A DNA stretch of 64,000 nt from positions 1-64,000 of the forward strand of contig CAMNMC010000070.1 in the NCBI GenBank assembly GCA_946544235.1, in the 5' to 3' direction. The translations under genes and the position numbers were made by a program. Positions 20,477-29,398 of this stretch are shown piece by piece. This stretch comes from an uncultured Lachnospiraceae bacterium (GTDB lineage Bacteria; Bacillota; Clostridia; Lachnospirales; Lachnospiraceae). Each line of letters starts with the position of its first letter. Positions within the stretch are counted from its first letter, which is position 1. The notes under the pieces were generated by a model. The model was not told where the DNA came from and made no database searches. It saw only the letters and a list, made by a program, of their open reading frames with translations.

Positions 20477-21511
20477 ATGAAGAGAATAAGCGGTTTTGTA
20501 AAGGGTGTAAATTTAGGCGGCTGGCTTTCACAGTGTGCTGAGTATACTTACGATCATTATGATACTTTTATCACAGAGAGCGATGTTGACAATATTGCAA
20601 AGCTTGGCTTTGATCATGTTCGTGTTCCTGTGGATTACAATGTTATCGAAAGAGGAGATAATGATTATATTGAAGAAGGCTTCAGGTATATTGATGAGTG
20701 TATTAAGTGGTGTAAGAAGAACGGCCTTAAGATGATAATCGATCTTCATAAAACCTACGGATATTCATTCGATCCGCTTGACAAGATTGACAGGGTTGAC
20801 TTCTTCACAAATGAGGCAAATATCCAGAGATTCATCAATCTGTGGAAGTTTATAGGTAAGAGATACGCAGAGTATCACGATTTTGTATGTTATGAGCTTC
20901 TTAATGAGATAATCAGAGATGAGGTTGCGGATGACTGGAACAAGGTGGTTCTCAGGACTATCGCAGCGATCCGTGAGGTGGCGCCTGATTCAATGATCAT
21001 CTTCGGTGGAGTTAGATATAACAGTATCACATCTGTTCCAATGCTTGTTGATCCAAAGGATGATAAGGTTATTTATACCTTCCATTGCTATGATCCGCTT
21101 ATCTTCACACACCAGGCAGCATACTGGGTTGAGGGTATGCCTAGTGATTTCAGAATTGATTATCCGGGCACCATCGAGGAATACAGAGAGAAGAGCCTTA
21201 TGCTCACACAGGAGCTTGGTGGTGCACTCTATACACAGGATTTCAAGAGCTTCGGACCTGAGTTCTTCGAGCAGCTTTTCGAGCCTGCACTTAAGATAGC
21301 TGAAGAGAGAAATATTCCTCTTTACTGCGGTGAGTATGGTGTTATCGATCAGGCAGATCCGGAGGCAACAGTTAGATGGATGAAGGATATCAATACAGTG
21401 TTTGAGAAATACGGTATCGGTCGTGCATACTGGAACTATAAGGAGAAGGATTTCGGCCTTATCAGCGGACATTACGACAGTGTTATGGATGGTATGATGT
21501 CTGCAATGTGA
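20477..21511 (+). CDS. Glycoside hydrolase family 5 enzyme without signal peptide
   Basis: 344 aa, a complete GH5 TIM barrel (endoglucanase/exo-glucanase group). N-terminal VKGVNLGGWLS, HVRVPVDY, the acid/base Glu in YELLNEI and the nucleophile Glu in YCGEYGV are present. There is no signal peptide or carbohydrate-binding domain, so it should act inside the cell on imported oligosaccharides such as cellodextrins or other beta-glucosides. GGGAGG lies 10 nt before the start. It has its own promoter and terminator, and no sugar transporter is adjacent. Confidence 0.9.
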   Translation: MKRISGFVKGVNLGGWLSQCAEYTYDHYDTFITESDVDNIAKLGFDHVRVPVDYNVIERGDNDYIEEGFRYIDECIKWCKKNGLKMIIDLHKTYGYSFDPLDKIDRVDFFTNEANIQRFINLWKFIGKRYAEYHDFVCYELLNEIIRDEVADDWNKVVLRTIAAIREVAPDSMIIFGGVRYNSITSVPMLVDPKDDKVIYTFHCYDPLIFTHQAAYWVEGMPSDFRIDYPGTIEEYREKSLMLTQELGGALYTQDFKSFGPEFFEQLFEPALKIAEERNIPLYCGEYGVIDQADPEATVRWMKDINTVFEKYGIGRAYWNYKEKDFGLISGHYDSVMDGMMSAM

Positions 21512-21578
21512 TCGGTATAGCAGATACAGAACGATTGATTCATAATACCGGACAATAGAATAAAAATTATGCTTTTTA

Positions 21579-21609
21579 AAAGGCGTCGGCATATTCTGCC
21601 GGCGCCTTT
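21579..21609 (+). terminator. Hairpin terminator after the GH5 gene
   Basis: A 13-bp stem (21579-21591 with 21597-21609, one G-U pair) with loop TATTC. The T-run is only three bases. Confidence 0.75.
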
Positions 21610-21659
21610 GACGTACATATTCATTTTGTAAATATTCCACGATAATAGTTTCTTTTTAT

Positions 21660-21688
21660 TTGCAAAACAACGGAAAATACTATATTAT
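21660..21688 (+). promoter_or_regulatory. Predicted promoter of the L,D-transpeptidase gene
   Basis: TTGCAA (21660-21665), 17-nt spacer, TATTAT (21683-21688). Confidence 0.6.
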
Positions 21689-21712
21689 GTAAAAGGTTTA
21701 CAGAAAAACTAT

Positions 21713-23602
21713 ATGGGGCAGACAAAAACGATGGATGATAATAAGCTGGTGAAAACTGATGCTTCTGATGAAATTACCAAAGAGAATAAATCTGTAGTAT
21801 CTGCAGATGATAAAGAAGATAAAGTAGAGGGTATTTCCGGAAATAAAACAGAGACTATTGCAGAGGATAAGCCGGAAAAAAAAACCGGAGATCAGTCTGA
21901 AGAAAAATCTGAGAAAAAAACAGAAGAAAAATCCGAACTAGATTCCGGGGATAAAGCTGAAGATAACACTGAGAGTGAATCAGATAAAGAGTCTATAGAC
22001 AGTACGGCTGACAAATCTGAGGCAAAAACGGTAAATGAGGTTGAAGAAAAATCAACGAAGGATGCCGATGTTGAACCGGAAGAAAAATTGACGAATGATG
22101 TCAATGAAGAACCGGAAATAAAGACGAAGGATGCCGATGATAAATCGCATAAAGAACTCGAAGATGATAAACCGTACGTAGATACGGCAGCCTTCGAGAG
22201 TGTAAAAAAGAAGAAGCATATTATGAGATGGATCATGACCGGTCTTGCGGGTCTGATCGTAATTTTTTATTTTGTGATGGTGTATCTTTCACACAAGTAT
22301 TTTGCTCCGGGAACAAGGATTAACGGCCAGGATTATTCCTTCAGATCCTATGAAGATGTTTTGAATGATGTAAATTCAAAATATGAGGGTTATGTTCTTC
22401 GTATAAGATACAGAAATGGTGAGGATCTTTTCAACAAGGATGAGGCAGGTCTTATAGTTACCGCAGAGAAGGATGTTAAGAAGATCAAAAAGAAACAGAA
22501 TCCATTCCTTTGGTTCACCTATCTCTGGAGTGATGATAATACGGTTGAATTCGAATTTGACTGTGACAAGGAAGTTTTGATGAAGAGTATCGAAAACAGT
22601 GAGTTCCTTGATCCGGAGAAGATGATAAGTCCCGAAGAACCGACTCTTGAATTTAATAAAAGAACAGGACACGTCGAGGTTATTGAGGGTGACGATGGAA
22701 CTCAGCTTGACAAGTTTGCTGTATTTCTTATCTGCTATGATGCTGTTAAAAATGTAGAAGGATATGTGGATATAAAGAACAGCGACTGTTATATCGAACC
22801 TCAATACTATGCGGATTCACCGCGTATCGTAAATACGGTCAATCGTATAAACCATTATCTTGATGCAAAGGTTACTTATCTTTACGGAAGCATCAGAATA
22901 GAATTGTCACCGGAGAATATTTATAATATTCTTGATATTTCCGATGATTATTCCGTATATCTCTCCAAGCAGAAGGTTCGGAGCTTTATAGAAAGAATAT
23001 CCGACGATTATGATACCTATGGTAAGGAGAGGAACTTCAGAACTCATGACGGTAAGCTTTTTAAAGTGAACAGTGATGAATACGGATATCAGATTGATAT
23101 TGATAAGGAGGCAGATCTCCTGTATATCGCTATTTCAAGCGGTGAAACTATTGAGAGAGAACCGGAGTTTATTCATAAGGGCTACAGCTATGATAAACCT
23201 CATGATGATCTGGGTAAGAACTATGCCGAGGTTAATCTGACCAAGCAGAAGGTTTATCTCTATATCGATGGCAAGGTAATTCTTGAATCAGATTGTGTCA
23301 GCGGAAATATGAGTGAAGAACATGGAACGCCAAGCGGTCTTTATGATCTGGACGGAATGTATTACAAGGTTGTTCTTACAGGTCCTGATTATGCTTCACC
23401 GGTAACGTACTGGATGCCGTTTAATGATGACATCGGTTTCCATGATGCAACCTGGAGGAGTTATTTCGGTGGTGATATTTATATGACTAACGGTTCGCAC
23501 GGATGTGTCAATCTGCCTTTTGAAACCGCTGAGCAGATTTATAATACGATCGAACCGGGCTTCCCTGTTATACTTTACTGGGAAGAAGAGCTTTCAAGAT
23601 AA
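21713..23602 (+). CDS. L,D-transpeptidase (YkuD) with peptidoglycan-binding domain and long charged cytoplasmic region
   Basis: 629 aa. Residues 1-165 are almost entirely Lys/Glu/Asp/Ser/Thr and contain degenerate repeats of the EEKSEKKTEEK type, probably disordered and cytoplasmic. One transmembrane helix spans about 170-192. The extracellular part has a peptidoglycan-binding region (about 200-480) and a YkuD catalytic domain with the motif GSHGCVNLP, nucleophile Cys598, and an upstream His in FHDATW. It would form 3-3 cross-links or attach proteins to peptidoglycan. ATG 21713 lies close to the predicted transcript start; ATG 21731 is an alternative. Confidence 0.9.
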   Translation: MGQTKTMDDNKLVKTDASDEITKENKSVVSADDKEDKVEGISGNKTETIAEDKPEKKTGDQSEEKSEKKTEEKSELDSGDKAEDNTESESDKESIDSTADKSEAKTVNEVEEKSTKDADVEPEEKLTNDVNEEPEIKTKDADDKSHKELEDDKPYVDTAAFESVKKKKHIMRWIMTGLAGLIVIFYFVMVYLSHKYFAPGTRINGQDYSFRSYEDVLNDVNSKYEGYVLRIRYRNGEDLFNKDEAGLIVTAEKDVKKIKKKQNPFLWFTYLWSDDNTVEFEFDCDKEVLMKSIENSEFLDPEKMISPEEPTLEFNKRTGHVEVIEGDDGTQLDKFAVFLICYDAVKNVEGYVDIKNSDCYIEPQYYADSPRIVNTVNRINHYLDAKVTYLYGSIRIELSPENIYNILDISDDYSVYLSKQKVRSFIERISDDYDTYGKERNFRTHDGKLFKVNSDEYGYQIDIDKEADLLYIAISSGETIEREPEFIHKGYSYDKPHDDLGKNYAEVNLTKQKVYLYIDGKVILESDCVSGNMSEEHGTPSGLYDLDGMYYKVVLTGPDYASPVTYWMPFNDDIGFHDATWRSYFGGDIYMTNGSHGCVNLPFETAEQIYNTIEPGFPVILYWEEELSR

Positions 23603-23620
23603 AGTGAAGGTGATATTTAT

Positions 23621-24466
23621 ATGAATCAGACAGAGATTAATGATGGATTTGAAAATATAGAAGAGGCATACGGGTTTATATCAGATAAGCTTGCCGGAAG
23701 AGTGAAACCTGAAACAGGTATAGTACTGGGATCGGGACTTGGTGATTTTGCAGATCAGATAAGTGACAGAATAGAAATACCATATAGTGATATTCCTAAT
23801 TTTCCAACCTCATCCGTTGAAGGTCATAAGGGTTGCTTTGTTTTCGGAAGGCTGGAGGGCGTACCGGTAGTGTGTATGCAGGGAAGAGTTCATTACTATG
23901 AGGGCTATCCGATGCAGAAGGTTGTTATGCCGATAAGACTTATGTGCAGAATGGGTATCGACAAGCTTATACTCACAAATGCAGCCGGCGGAATAGGCGA
24001 CAGTCTTGAACCCGGAAGCCTTATGATAATAACGGATCAGATCACGAGCTTTGTTCCGTCTCCGCTTATCGGAAGGAACTATGATGCCGGTCCGAGATTT
24101 CCTGATATGAGCAGTGTTTACGCGCCTGAGCTTGTTGAGGTCATAAAAAAAACTGCAGAAGAATGTAAAATAGATATTAAGAGCGGAGTATATCTTCAGA
24201 CCACAGGACCTAATTATGAAACTCCTGCGGAAATACGTATGTATAAAGCTCTCGGAGCTGATGCGGTCGGAATGAGTACCGCAGTTGAAGCGATGGCTGC
24301 CGTCCATGCCGGCGTCAAAGTAGCAGGCATATCCTGCATTACAAATAAAGCCTCCGGCCTTTCAACAACCCCACTTTCCCACTCAGAAGTCCAATCCGTC
24401 GCCGACAAGGTCCAATCCGACTTTCAGATTTTACTAAGGCGAATTGTGTTATTGCTTAGTAGTTAA
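23621..24466 (+). CDS. punA: Purine nucleoside phosphorylase (trimeric PNP type)
   Basis: 281 aa, usual length. Cleaves inosine and guanosine with phosphate for purine salvage. Motifs: GIVLGSGLGDFAD (phosphate loop), GHKGCFVFG, GRVHYYEGYPMQ, TNAAGGIG, and TNKASGL. SD AAGGTGA precedes the ATG by 6 nt. The last ~45 codons use C-ending codons and CAA far more than the rest of the gene. Palindrome A begins 84 nt after the stop. Confidence 0.93.
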   Translation: MNQTEINDGFENIEEAYGFISDKLAGRVKPETGIVLGSGLGDFADQISDRIEIPYSDIPNFPTSSVEGHKGCFVFGRLEGVPVVCMQGRVHYYEGYPMQKVVMPIRLMCRMGIDKLILTNAAGGIGDSLEPGSLMIITDQITSFVPSPLIGRNYDAGPRFPDMSSVYAPELVEVIKKTAEECKIDIKSGVYLQTTGPNYETPAEIRMYKALGADAVGMSTAVEAMAAVHAGVKVAGISCITNKASGLSTTPLSHSEVQSVADKVQSDFQILLRRIVLLLSS

Positions 24467-24508
24467 TCGGATCGGGTTCGAAAAATATATACACTTGAAT
24501 GTGTTATT

Positions 24509-24517
24509 TGATATAAT
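24509..24517 (+). promoter_or_regulatory. Extended -10 promoter, probably for metH
   Basis: TG-A-TATAAT (TATAAT at 24512-24517). If used, palindrome A (24550-24620) lies inside the metH leader RNA. Confidence 0.5.
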
Positions 24518-24549
24518 TGAAAGCGTATATTATTATAGGATATGTACAT

Positions 24550-24620
24550 GATTTGCACGCATATATGCCTCCGAAGGCGTATTTTAGCTACAACTGAGGA
24601 GGCATATATGCGTGCAAATC
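24550..24620 (+). repeat. Constant-loop palindrome A (forward), in the metH leader
   Basis: Perfect 23-bp arms (24550-24572 and 24598-24620) enclose a 25-nt loop (24573-24597). The loop starts GAAGGCGTATT and ends CTACAACTGA. The loop segment AGGCGTAT can also pair with ATATGCCT of the left arm, so a second, mutually exclusive hairpin exists. The right arm ends 34 nt before the metH start. Confidence 0.9.
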
Positions 24621-24654
24621 TATTGAATATTTATGAAATACAAGGTAGTAAAAT

Positions 24655-27120
24655 ATGACAAGAGAACAATTTAGACAACTCGTAGACTCACAGATACTTG
24701 TGCTTGACGGCGCAACCGGAACCAATCTTATGAGCGTCGGAATGCCGCTCGGGGTATGTCCTGAAAAATGGATACTCGAGCATCCGAAGAAGCTTATAGA
24801 ACTGCAGACATCCTTTATTGAAGCAGGATCAAATATAGTTTATGCACCGACCTTTACCTGTAACAGGATCAAGCTTCAGGAATATCATCTTGAAGATGAG
24901 ACAGTAAGGATGAATAAGGAGCTGGTGGCTCTTTCGAAGGAAGTAATATCCAGAAATAATTTCAGAGGATATGTTGCCGGCGATATGACCATGACCGGGA
25001 GACAGCTTTATCCGATCGGTGATATCAGATTTGAACAACTGGTTGATGTTTATAAGGAACAGGCATCGGCGCTTATAGAGGCCGGTTCTGATCTTATTGT
25101 TGTAGAGACAATGATGAGCCTTCAGGAAACCAGAGCTGCCCTCATAGCGATAAGAGAAGTATCCGATGAGATACCTGTCATTGTAAGCATGACCTTTAAT
25201 GAGGATGGAAAAACACTTTACGGCACACCGCCTGAGGTTGCCGTTACTGTACTTCAGGGACTTCATGCTGATGCAGTCGGTATCAACTGCTCAACCGGTC
25301 CTGAAGAAATGATAGAACTTGTTGAGAGAATGAAGAAGTATGCTGAAATACCTGTATTTGCCAAGCCAAATGCCGGTATGCCGGAGCTTGTCGACGGAAA
25401 AACGGTTTATCTGATGAAACCGGAGCATTTTGCGGACTGTGCAAGAAAGCTCGTATATGCAGGTGCCTCCTTTGTCGGTGGCTGCTGTGGTTCGGACTGC
25501 AGGCATATTGCAAGACTTAAACGTGAGGTCAGATCTCTGCCTACACCTCATATAAATGATACTCACAGAAGAACTCTCTGTTCAGAGACCATGATGCTTG
25601 ATATACCTCTTGACGGACCATTTCTTGTTGTCGGCGAAAGGATCAATCCGACCGGCAAAAAGGCTCTTCAGGCTGAACTCAGAGAAGGAAAGCTTGATCT
25701 GGTTGCAGATATGGCTGTTTCCCAGGAGAAGAACGGAGCGGCTGTCCTCGACATAAATATGGGTGTCAATGGTATTGATGAAGAAGAGATGATGACGAAG
25801 GCGATATATGAGGTTACGGGTCTTACTCCGCTGCCTCTCTGTATCGATTCGAGCTATATAAATGTTATTGAGACTGCTCTCAGGATATATCCTGGAAGAG
25901 CCCTTATCAACTCTGTTTCTCTTGAAGAGAAGAAGTGCAGACCACTTTTCAGACTTGCGAGGAAATACGGTGCAATGTGTATCCTGCTCCCTCTTTCCGA
26001 TGCCGGTCTTCCTGAGACTGCAGAGGAGAAGAAGAATAATGTCAGAGAGCTTGTCCGCATCGCTCTTGAGGAAGGGCTTACGATGAATGACCTTGTGGTA
26101 GACGGACTTGTTTCAACAGTAGGTGCGCTTAAGGATGCTGCACTTATGACACTTGATACGATCAGGTTCTGCCATGATGAGCTTCAGCTTCCGACTATCT
26201 GCGGTCTGTCTAACATATCCTTCGGACTTCCGGAGAGAATAAACGTAAATACAGCATTTCTCACCATGGCTATTGCAGAGGGACTTACCATGGCTATTGC
26301 CAATCCGGGGCAGGATCAGCTGATAAATGCTGCCTATGCATCGGATCTTCTTCTGAATAAGCCAGAGGCTGATAATATTTACGTTTCAAAGGTCAGACAT
26401 ATAGATACTGCTGCTGGTGGCGCTGCTAAGAGTTCTTCTTCCGGAACAGGCAGTAATTCTTCTTCCGGCAGTGCTGATGGAAGCGGCTCAGCTTCATCCG
26501 GTTCACCGGTTTATGATTGTGTCATTAACGGAAATAAGAGACAGATAGTCGATGAAGTTAAGAAGATGCTTTCTGCAGGATCAACTCCTAAGGATATTAT
26601 TGATAATGAGCTTATACCGGCAATTAACAGGGTTGGTGTTCTTTTTGAAGAGAAGAAATTCTTCCTTCCACAGCTTATTTCCGGCGCAAATGCAATGGAT
26701 GCGGCCATCGAATATATCACGCCGCTCTTAAATACCGGAGCAGCGCAGGAGAAGAAGGGTACGGTTGTATTTGCTTCTGTTGAAGGTGATATTCATGAGA
26801 TAGGCAAAAATCTCTGCGTTCTTATGCTTAAGAATTATGGTTATGATGTTATAGATCTTGGCAAGGATGTACCTGCTGATGTGATCGTCAAGGCGGCAGA
26901 AGATAATAAGGCTGACATCATAGGTCTTTCAGCTCTTATGACAACAACCATGATGAAGATGAAAGAGGTTATTGAATTTGCTCATAAGAGCGGATGCAAG
27001 GCCAAGGTGATCATCGGTGGAGCAGTTATTACGGAAAGCTTTGCCGAGGAAATCGGCGCCGATGGATATTCCAAGGATGCAAATGAATGCGTCAGGCTTG
27101 TTCAGAGTATCATCGGATAA
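24655..27120 (+). CDS. metH: Cobalamin-dependent methionine synthase lacking the reactivation domain
   Basis: 821 aa against about 1,200 for the four-domain E. coli enzyme. Present: homocysteine methyltransferase domain (about 1-290, zinc Cys in GINCSTG and GGCCGSDC); methyltetrahydrofolate-binding barrel (about 310-570); a Ser/Gly linker (about 592-620) that looks inserted; cobalamin cap (about 630-700); B12-binding domain with DIHEIGKN and axial ligand His714. Missing: the C-terminal AdoMet reactivation domain. Short MetH of this kind is common in Clostridia and needs a separate reactivator; the ASKHA protein at 44295-45626 is a candidate. Its leader contains palindrome A. Confidence 0.95.
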   Translation: MTREQFRQLVDSQILVLDGATGTNLMSVGMPLGVCPEKWILEHPKKLIELQTSFIEAGSNIVYAPTFTCNRIKLQEYHLEDETVRMNKELVALSKEVISRNNFRGYVAGDMTMTGRQLYPIGDIRFEQLVDVYKEQASALIEAGSDLIVVETMMSLQETRAALIAIREVSDEIPVIVSMTFNEDGKTLYGTPPEVAVTVLQGLHADAVGINCSTGPEEMIELVERMKKYAEIPVFAKPNAGMPELVDGKTVYLMKPEHFADCARKLVYAGASFVGGCCGSDCRHIARLKREVRSLPTPHINDTHRRTLCSETMMLDIPLDGPFLVVGERINPTGKKALQAELREGKLDLVADMAVSQEKNGAAVLDINMGVNGIDEEEMMTKAIYEVTGLTPLPLCIDSSYINVIETALRIYPGRALINSVSLEEKKCRPLFRLARKYGAMCILLPLSDAGLPETAEEKKNNVRELVRIALEEGLTMNDLVVDGLVSTVGALKDAALMTLDTIRFCHDELQLPTICGLSNISFGLPERINVNTAFLTMAIAEGLTMAIANPGQDQLINAAYASDLLLNKPEADNIYVSKVRHIDTAAGGAAKSSSSGTGSNSSSGSADGSGSASSGSPVYDCVINGNKRQIVDEVKKMLSAGSTPKDIIDNELIPAINRVGVLFEEKKFFLPQLISGANAMDAAIEYITPLLNTGAAQEKKGTVVFASVEGDIHEIGKNLCVLMLKNYGYDVIDLGKDVPADVIVKAAEDNKADIIGLSALMTTTMMKMKEVIEFAHKSGCKAKVIIGGAVITESFAEEIGADGYSKDANECVRLVQSIIG

Positions 27121-27159
27121 ATAAACGCTTTATTTGACAGAATTTTTAGGGCGTTATTA

Positions 27160-27188
27160 TTGACATAGTCAGCTTAAATCAATATAAT
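27160..27188 (+). promoter_or_regulatory. Consensus promoter of the ilvN gene
   Basis: TTGACA (27160-27165), 17-nt spacer, TATAAT (27183-27188): perfect hexamers. The ~80-nt leader shows no T-box or leader peptide. Confidence 0.88.
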
Positions 27189-27276
27189 TGTCTTTATGAT
27201 AAATCAGTGCATAACACAGATATTTAATGAATAAGGATGGTCTCAAGGGATCATTGCTTGAAAGGTGGAATATGAT

Positions 27277-27756
27277 ATGAAGACTAAGGTTTTATCTCTA
27301 CTTGTTGATAACACATCAGGTGTTCTCAGCAGAGTTTCCGGAATGTTCAGCCGTAGAGGTTATAATATTGACAGTTTATCCGTAGGTGTTACGGAGAATC
27401 CTAAATACTCACGTATGACTGTTGCTGTCAGCGGTGATGACCGTATACTCAGTCAGATCAAGAAGCAGCTCAATAAGCTTGAGGATGTTGTTGATATCAT
27501 AGAGCTTGAGGATGGCTCATCAGTAAGAAGAGAGCTTGTGCTTGTCAAGGTTAAGGCTGATATGCAGGAGAGACAGGAGATCATTGCGGTAGCAAATGTA
27601 TTCAGAGCCAGCATAGTTGATGTTTCACCGGATTCACTTATGATAGAGCTTACGGGAAATACAAACAAGATAGAAGCTTTCATTAATCTTCTGAATGGCT
27701 TCACCATTCAGGAATTCGTAAGAACAGGACTTACAGGTCTGGTTCGTGGTAATTAG
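27277..27756 (+). CDS. ilvN: Acetolactate synthase small (regulatory) subunit
   Basis: 159 aa. N-terminal ACT domain (LLVDNTSGVLSRVSGMFSRRGYNIDSL) and the C-terminal ALS small-subunit domain. It activates the catalytic IlvB subunit and confers valine feedback inhibition. Start ATG 27277 follows AAAGGTGG at 8 nt; GTG 27265 overlaps that site and is rejected. Oddity: no ilvB or other branched-chain gene is adjacent, and the gene has its own strong promoter and terminator. Confidence 0.95.
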   Translation: MKTKVLSLLVDNTSGVLSRVSGMFSRRGYNIDSLSVGVTENPKYSRMTVAVSGDDRILSQIKKQLNKLEDVVDIIELEDGSSVRRELVLVKVKADMQERQEIIAVANVFRASIVDVSPDSLMIELTGNTNKIEAFINLLNGFTIQEFVRTGLTGLVRGN

Positions 27757-27766
27757 TTTCAAATAT

Positions 27767-27800
27767 AAATGCAGTGCAGCTGTTCTGCACTGCATTTTTT
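27767..27800 (+). terminator. Terminator after ilvN
   Basis: 13-bp perfect stem (27767-27779 with 27785-27797), 5-nt loop, then a T-run. Confidence 0.92.
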
Positions 27801-27855
27801 AAACTGCTTATGTGTGAAAAACGGATGTATCATTTTTTTATGGGAGGGCAAAAAT

Positions 27856-28695
27856 ATGATAAGATATACGAATGTATTTGATAACAGAAATATGCTTCTG
27901 ATCGAGCAGGGTGGCTGCTATTTTGTTTACGAGCATCAGATGGACAGGTCCAACACGAGCATTTCTGCTGCAAATGCCTATTTCATGAGAGAGATGAACG
28001 TTAAGAAGCGTCAGGTTCTCTGTCAGCTTAACGGAACATCGCTCCGCATGCAGGCTGGTGCCATGCAGTGGATGACCGGTAATATTCAGATGAAGACCGG
28101 GCTGAACATCGGAAATGTTCTCGGTAAAGCCATTAAGGCAAAGGTTACCGGCGAGTCGCTTGCAAAGCCTATTTATGAGGGACAGGGCTGCATAATGCTT
28201 GAGCCTACATATAATCATATTCTTATTGAGGATGTTGGTGCCTGGGGACCAAACGGAGTTGTACTTGATGACGGACTCTTTCTTGCGTGCGATTCAAGCG
28301 TTGAGGAAAAGGTTATTGCAAGACACAATATTTCTTCAGCTGTTTTCGGTGGTGAGGGTATCTGGAATCTGAGCCTTCGCGGACAGGGTTTCTGCGTCCT
28401 TGAATCGCCTGTTCCCAGAGAAGAGCTTTTTGTATTTGATCTTGATAATGATGTATTGAAAATAGATGGAAATATGGCCATTGCATGGTCAGCTTCACTG
28501 CAGTTTACCGTTGAGAAGACATCAAAGTCACTTATCGGTTCTGCCATAAGTAAGGAAGGCCTTGTAAATGTTTACAGAGGTACGGGACGCGTTATGATGG
28601 CTCCTACAATTCCTGGAACACTCGATAAGTTTGAGAATAACGGACCTGAGCAGAAGTCGTCAAATGCACATCCAATGTCATCACTTGGAGACTGA
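27856..28695 (+). CDS. AIM24 family protein (TIGR00266-like)
   Basis: 279 aa from ATG 27856, placed by GGGAGGG 8 nt upstream. The protein is a beta-rich AIM24 domain: repeated Gly-rich strands (GQGCIMLEP, GEGIWNLSLRGQG, RGTGRVMMAPT) and no membrane helix. Family members occur widely in bacteria and in mitochondria, with no firm biochemical role. The C-terminal ~25 residues are polar and likely flexible. It stands alone between a terminator and a zinc-finger membrane protein gene. Confidence 0.85.
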   Translation: MIRYTNVFDNRNMLLIEQGGCYFVYEHQMDRSNTSISAANAYFMREMNVKKRQVLCQLNGTSLRMQAGAMQWMTGNIQMKTGLNIGNVLGKAIKAKVTGESLAKPIYEGQGCIMLEPTYNHILIEDVGAWGPNGVVLDDGLFLACDSSVEEKVIARHNISSAVFGGEGIWNLSLRGQGFCVLESPVPREELFVFDLDNDVLKIDGNMAIAWSASLQFTVEKTSKSLIGSAISKEGLVNVYRGTGRVMMAPTIPGTLDKFENNGPEQKSSNAHPMSSLGD

Positions 28696-28792
28696 TACCG
28701 GTCGAAATATTGATATATACATTGGTTTATACTGTCTTGGGTTTGATAAATATCAGTGAAAGTTAAATTATTGATACGGGGGCTTTTAGCAG

Positions 28793-29398
28793 GTGAATCA
28801 TCTTGAAGCACAATCGTATATAATGCCGTTTATAGAGGATAAGATCCCTGAAGCAAAGCAGGAGGATTTTGTCCTCCATATGAACAGCTGTCCAAAATGC
28901 CGCGAAGAGCTGGAAATATATTATACTCTTATGATCGGGATGAAACAGATCGACTCCAAACAGGAGATCGCAACTGATTTCAGTGCCGATCTTTCAGCAC
29001 GTCTGAAAAAACTTGAGCATCATCTTAAGGGACGTAAGAGAAGAAAATTTTCAGCATTCTCAATTGTAATCGCAGGCATAGTGGCAGCTATTTTTATTTT
29101 TTACGGCAGAGCCCTTAACAAGGTTTATTATTTCGAGCAGGACAGGAAGCTAAGATCTCAGGGAAATGCGTATTTTCACAGAGAACTAAGTGATCCGCTT
29201 CTTATTTCGGACAGAGACAGGATACGTGACAGCATAAAATATGAAACCGTTCCCGAAGCCAGTATATTTAAGAAGATAGAGGTTTACAGAGGGATAAGGA
29301 ATAACTTTGATAATATTGATAGGATCGGTAACGATATTTACGATGACAGAGAGATAACTACGGAGGAAGTAAAGGATGAAGAAGCTTCTGCTGATTGA
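28793..29398 (+). CDS. Single-pass membrane protein with N-terminal zinc-finger (anti-sigma-like zf-HC2)
   Basis: 201 aa from GTG 28793. Residues ~8-40 carry HMNSCPKCREEL, the His-Cys-Cys pattern of zf-HC2 domains that clamp ECF sigma factors. One transmembrane helix lies at about residues 84-103. The extracellular part is charged and unrecognised. No ECF sigma gene is adjacent, so an anti-sigma role is conjecture. The 3' end overlaps polA by 23 nt, an unusual partner for a membrane regulator. Confidence 0.75.
   Translation: MNHLEAQSYIMPFIEDKIPEAKQEDFVLHMNSCPKCREELEIYYTLMIGMKQIDSKQEIATDFSADLSARLKKLEHHLKGRKRRKFSAFSIVIAGIVAAIFIFYGRALNKVYYFEQDRKLRSQGNAYFHRELSDPLLISDRDRIRDSIKYETVPEASIFKKIEVYRGIRNNFDNIDRIGNDIYDDREITTEEVKDEEASAD

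Noticed and set aside
24467-24654. S-box or cobalamin riboswitch before metH
   Set aside because: No matching conserved core seen by eye; the space is taken by palindrome A.
27121-27276. T-box leader before ilvN
   Set aside because: The T-box sequence and antiterminator motif are not present.
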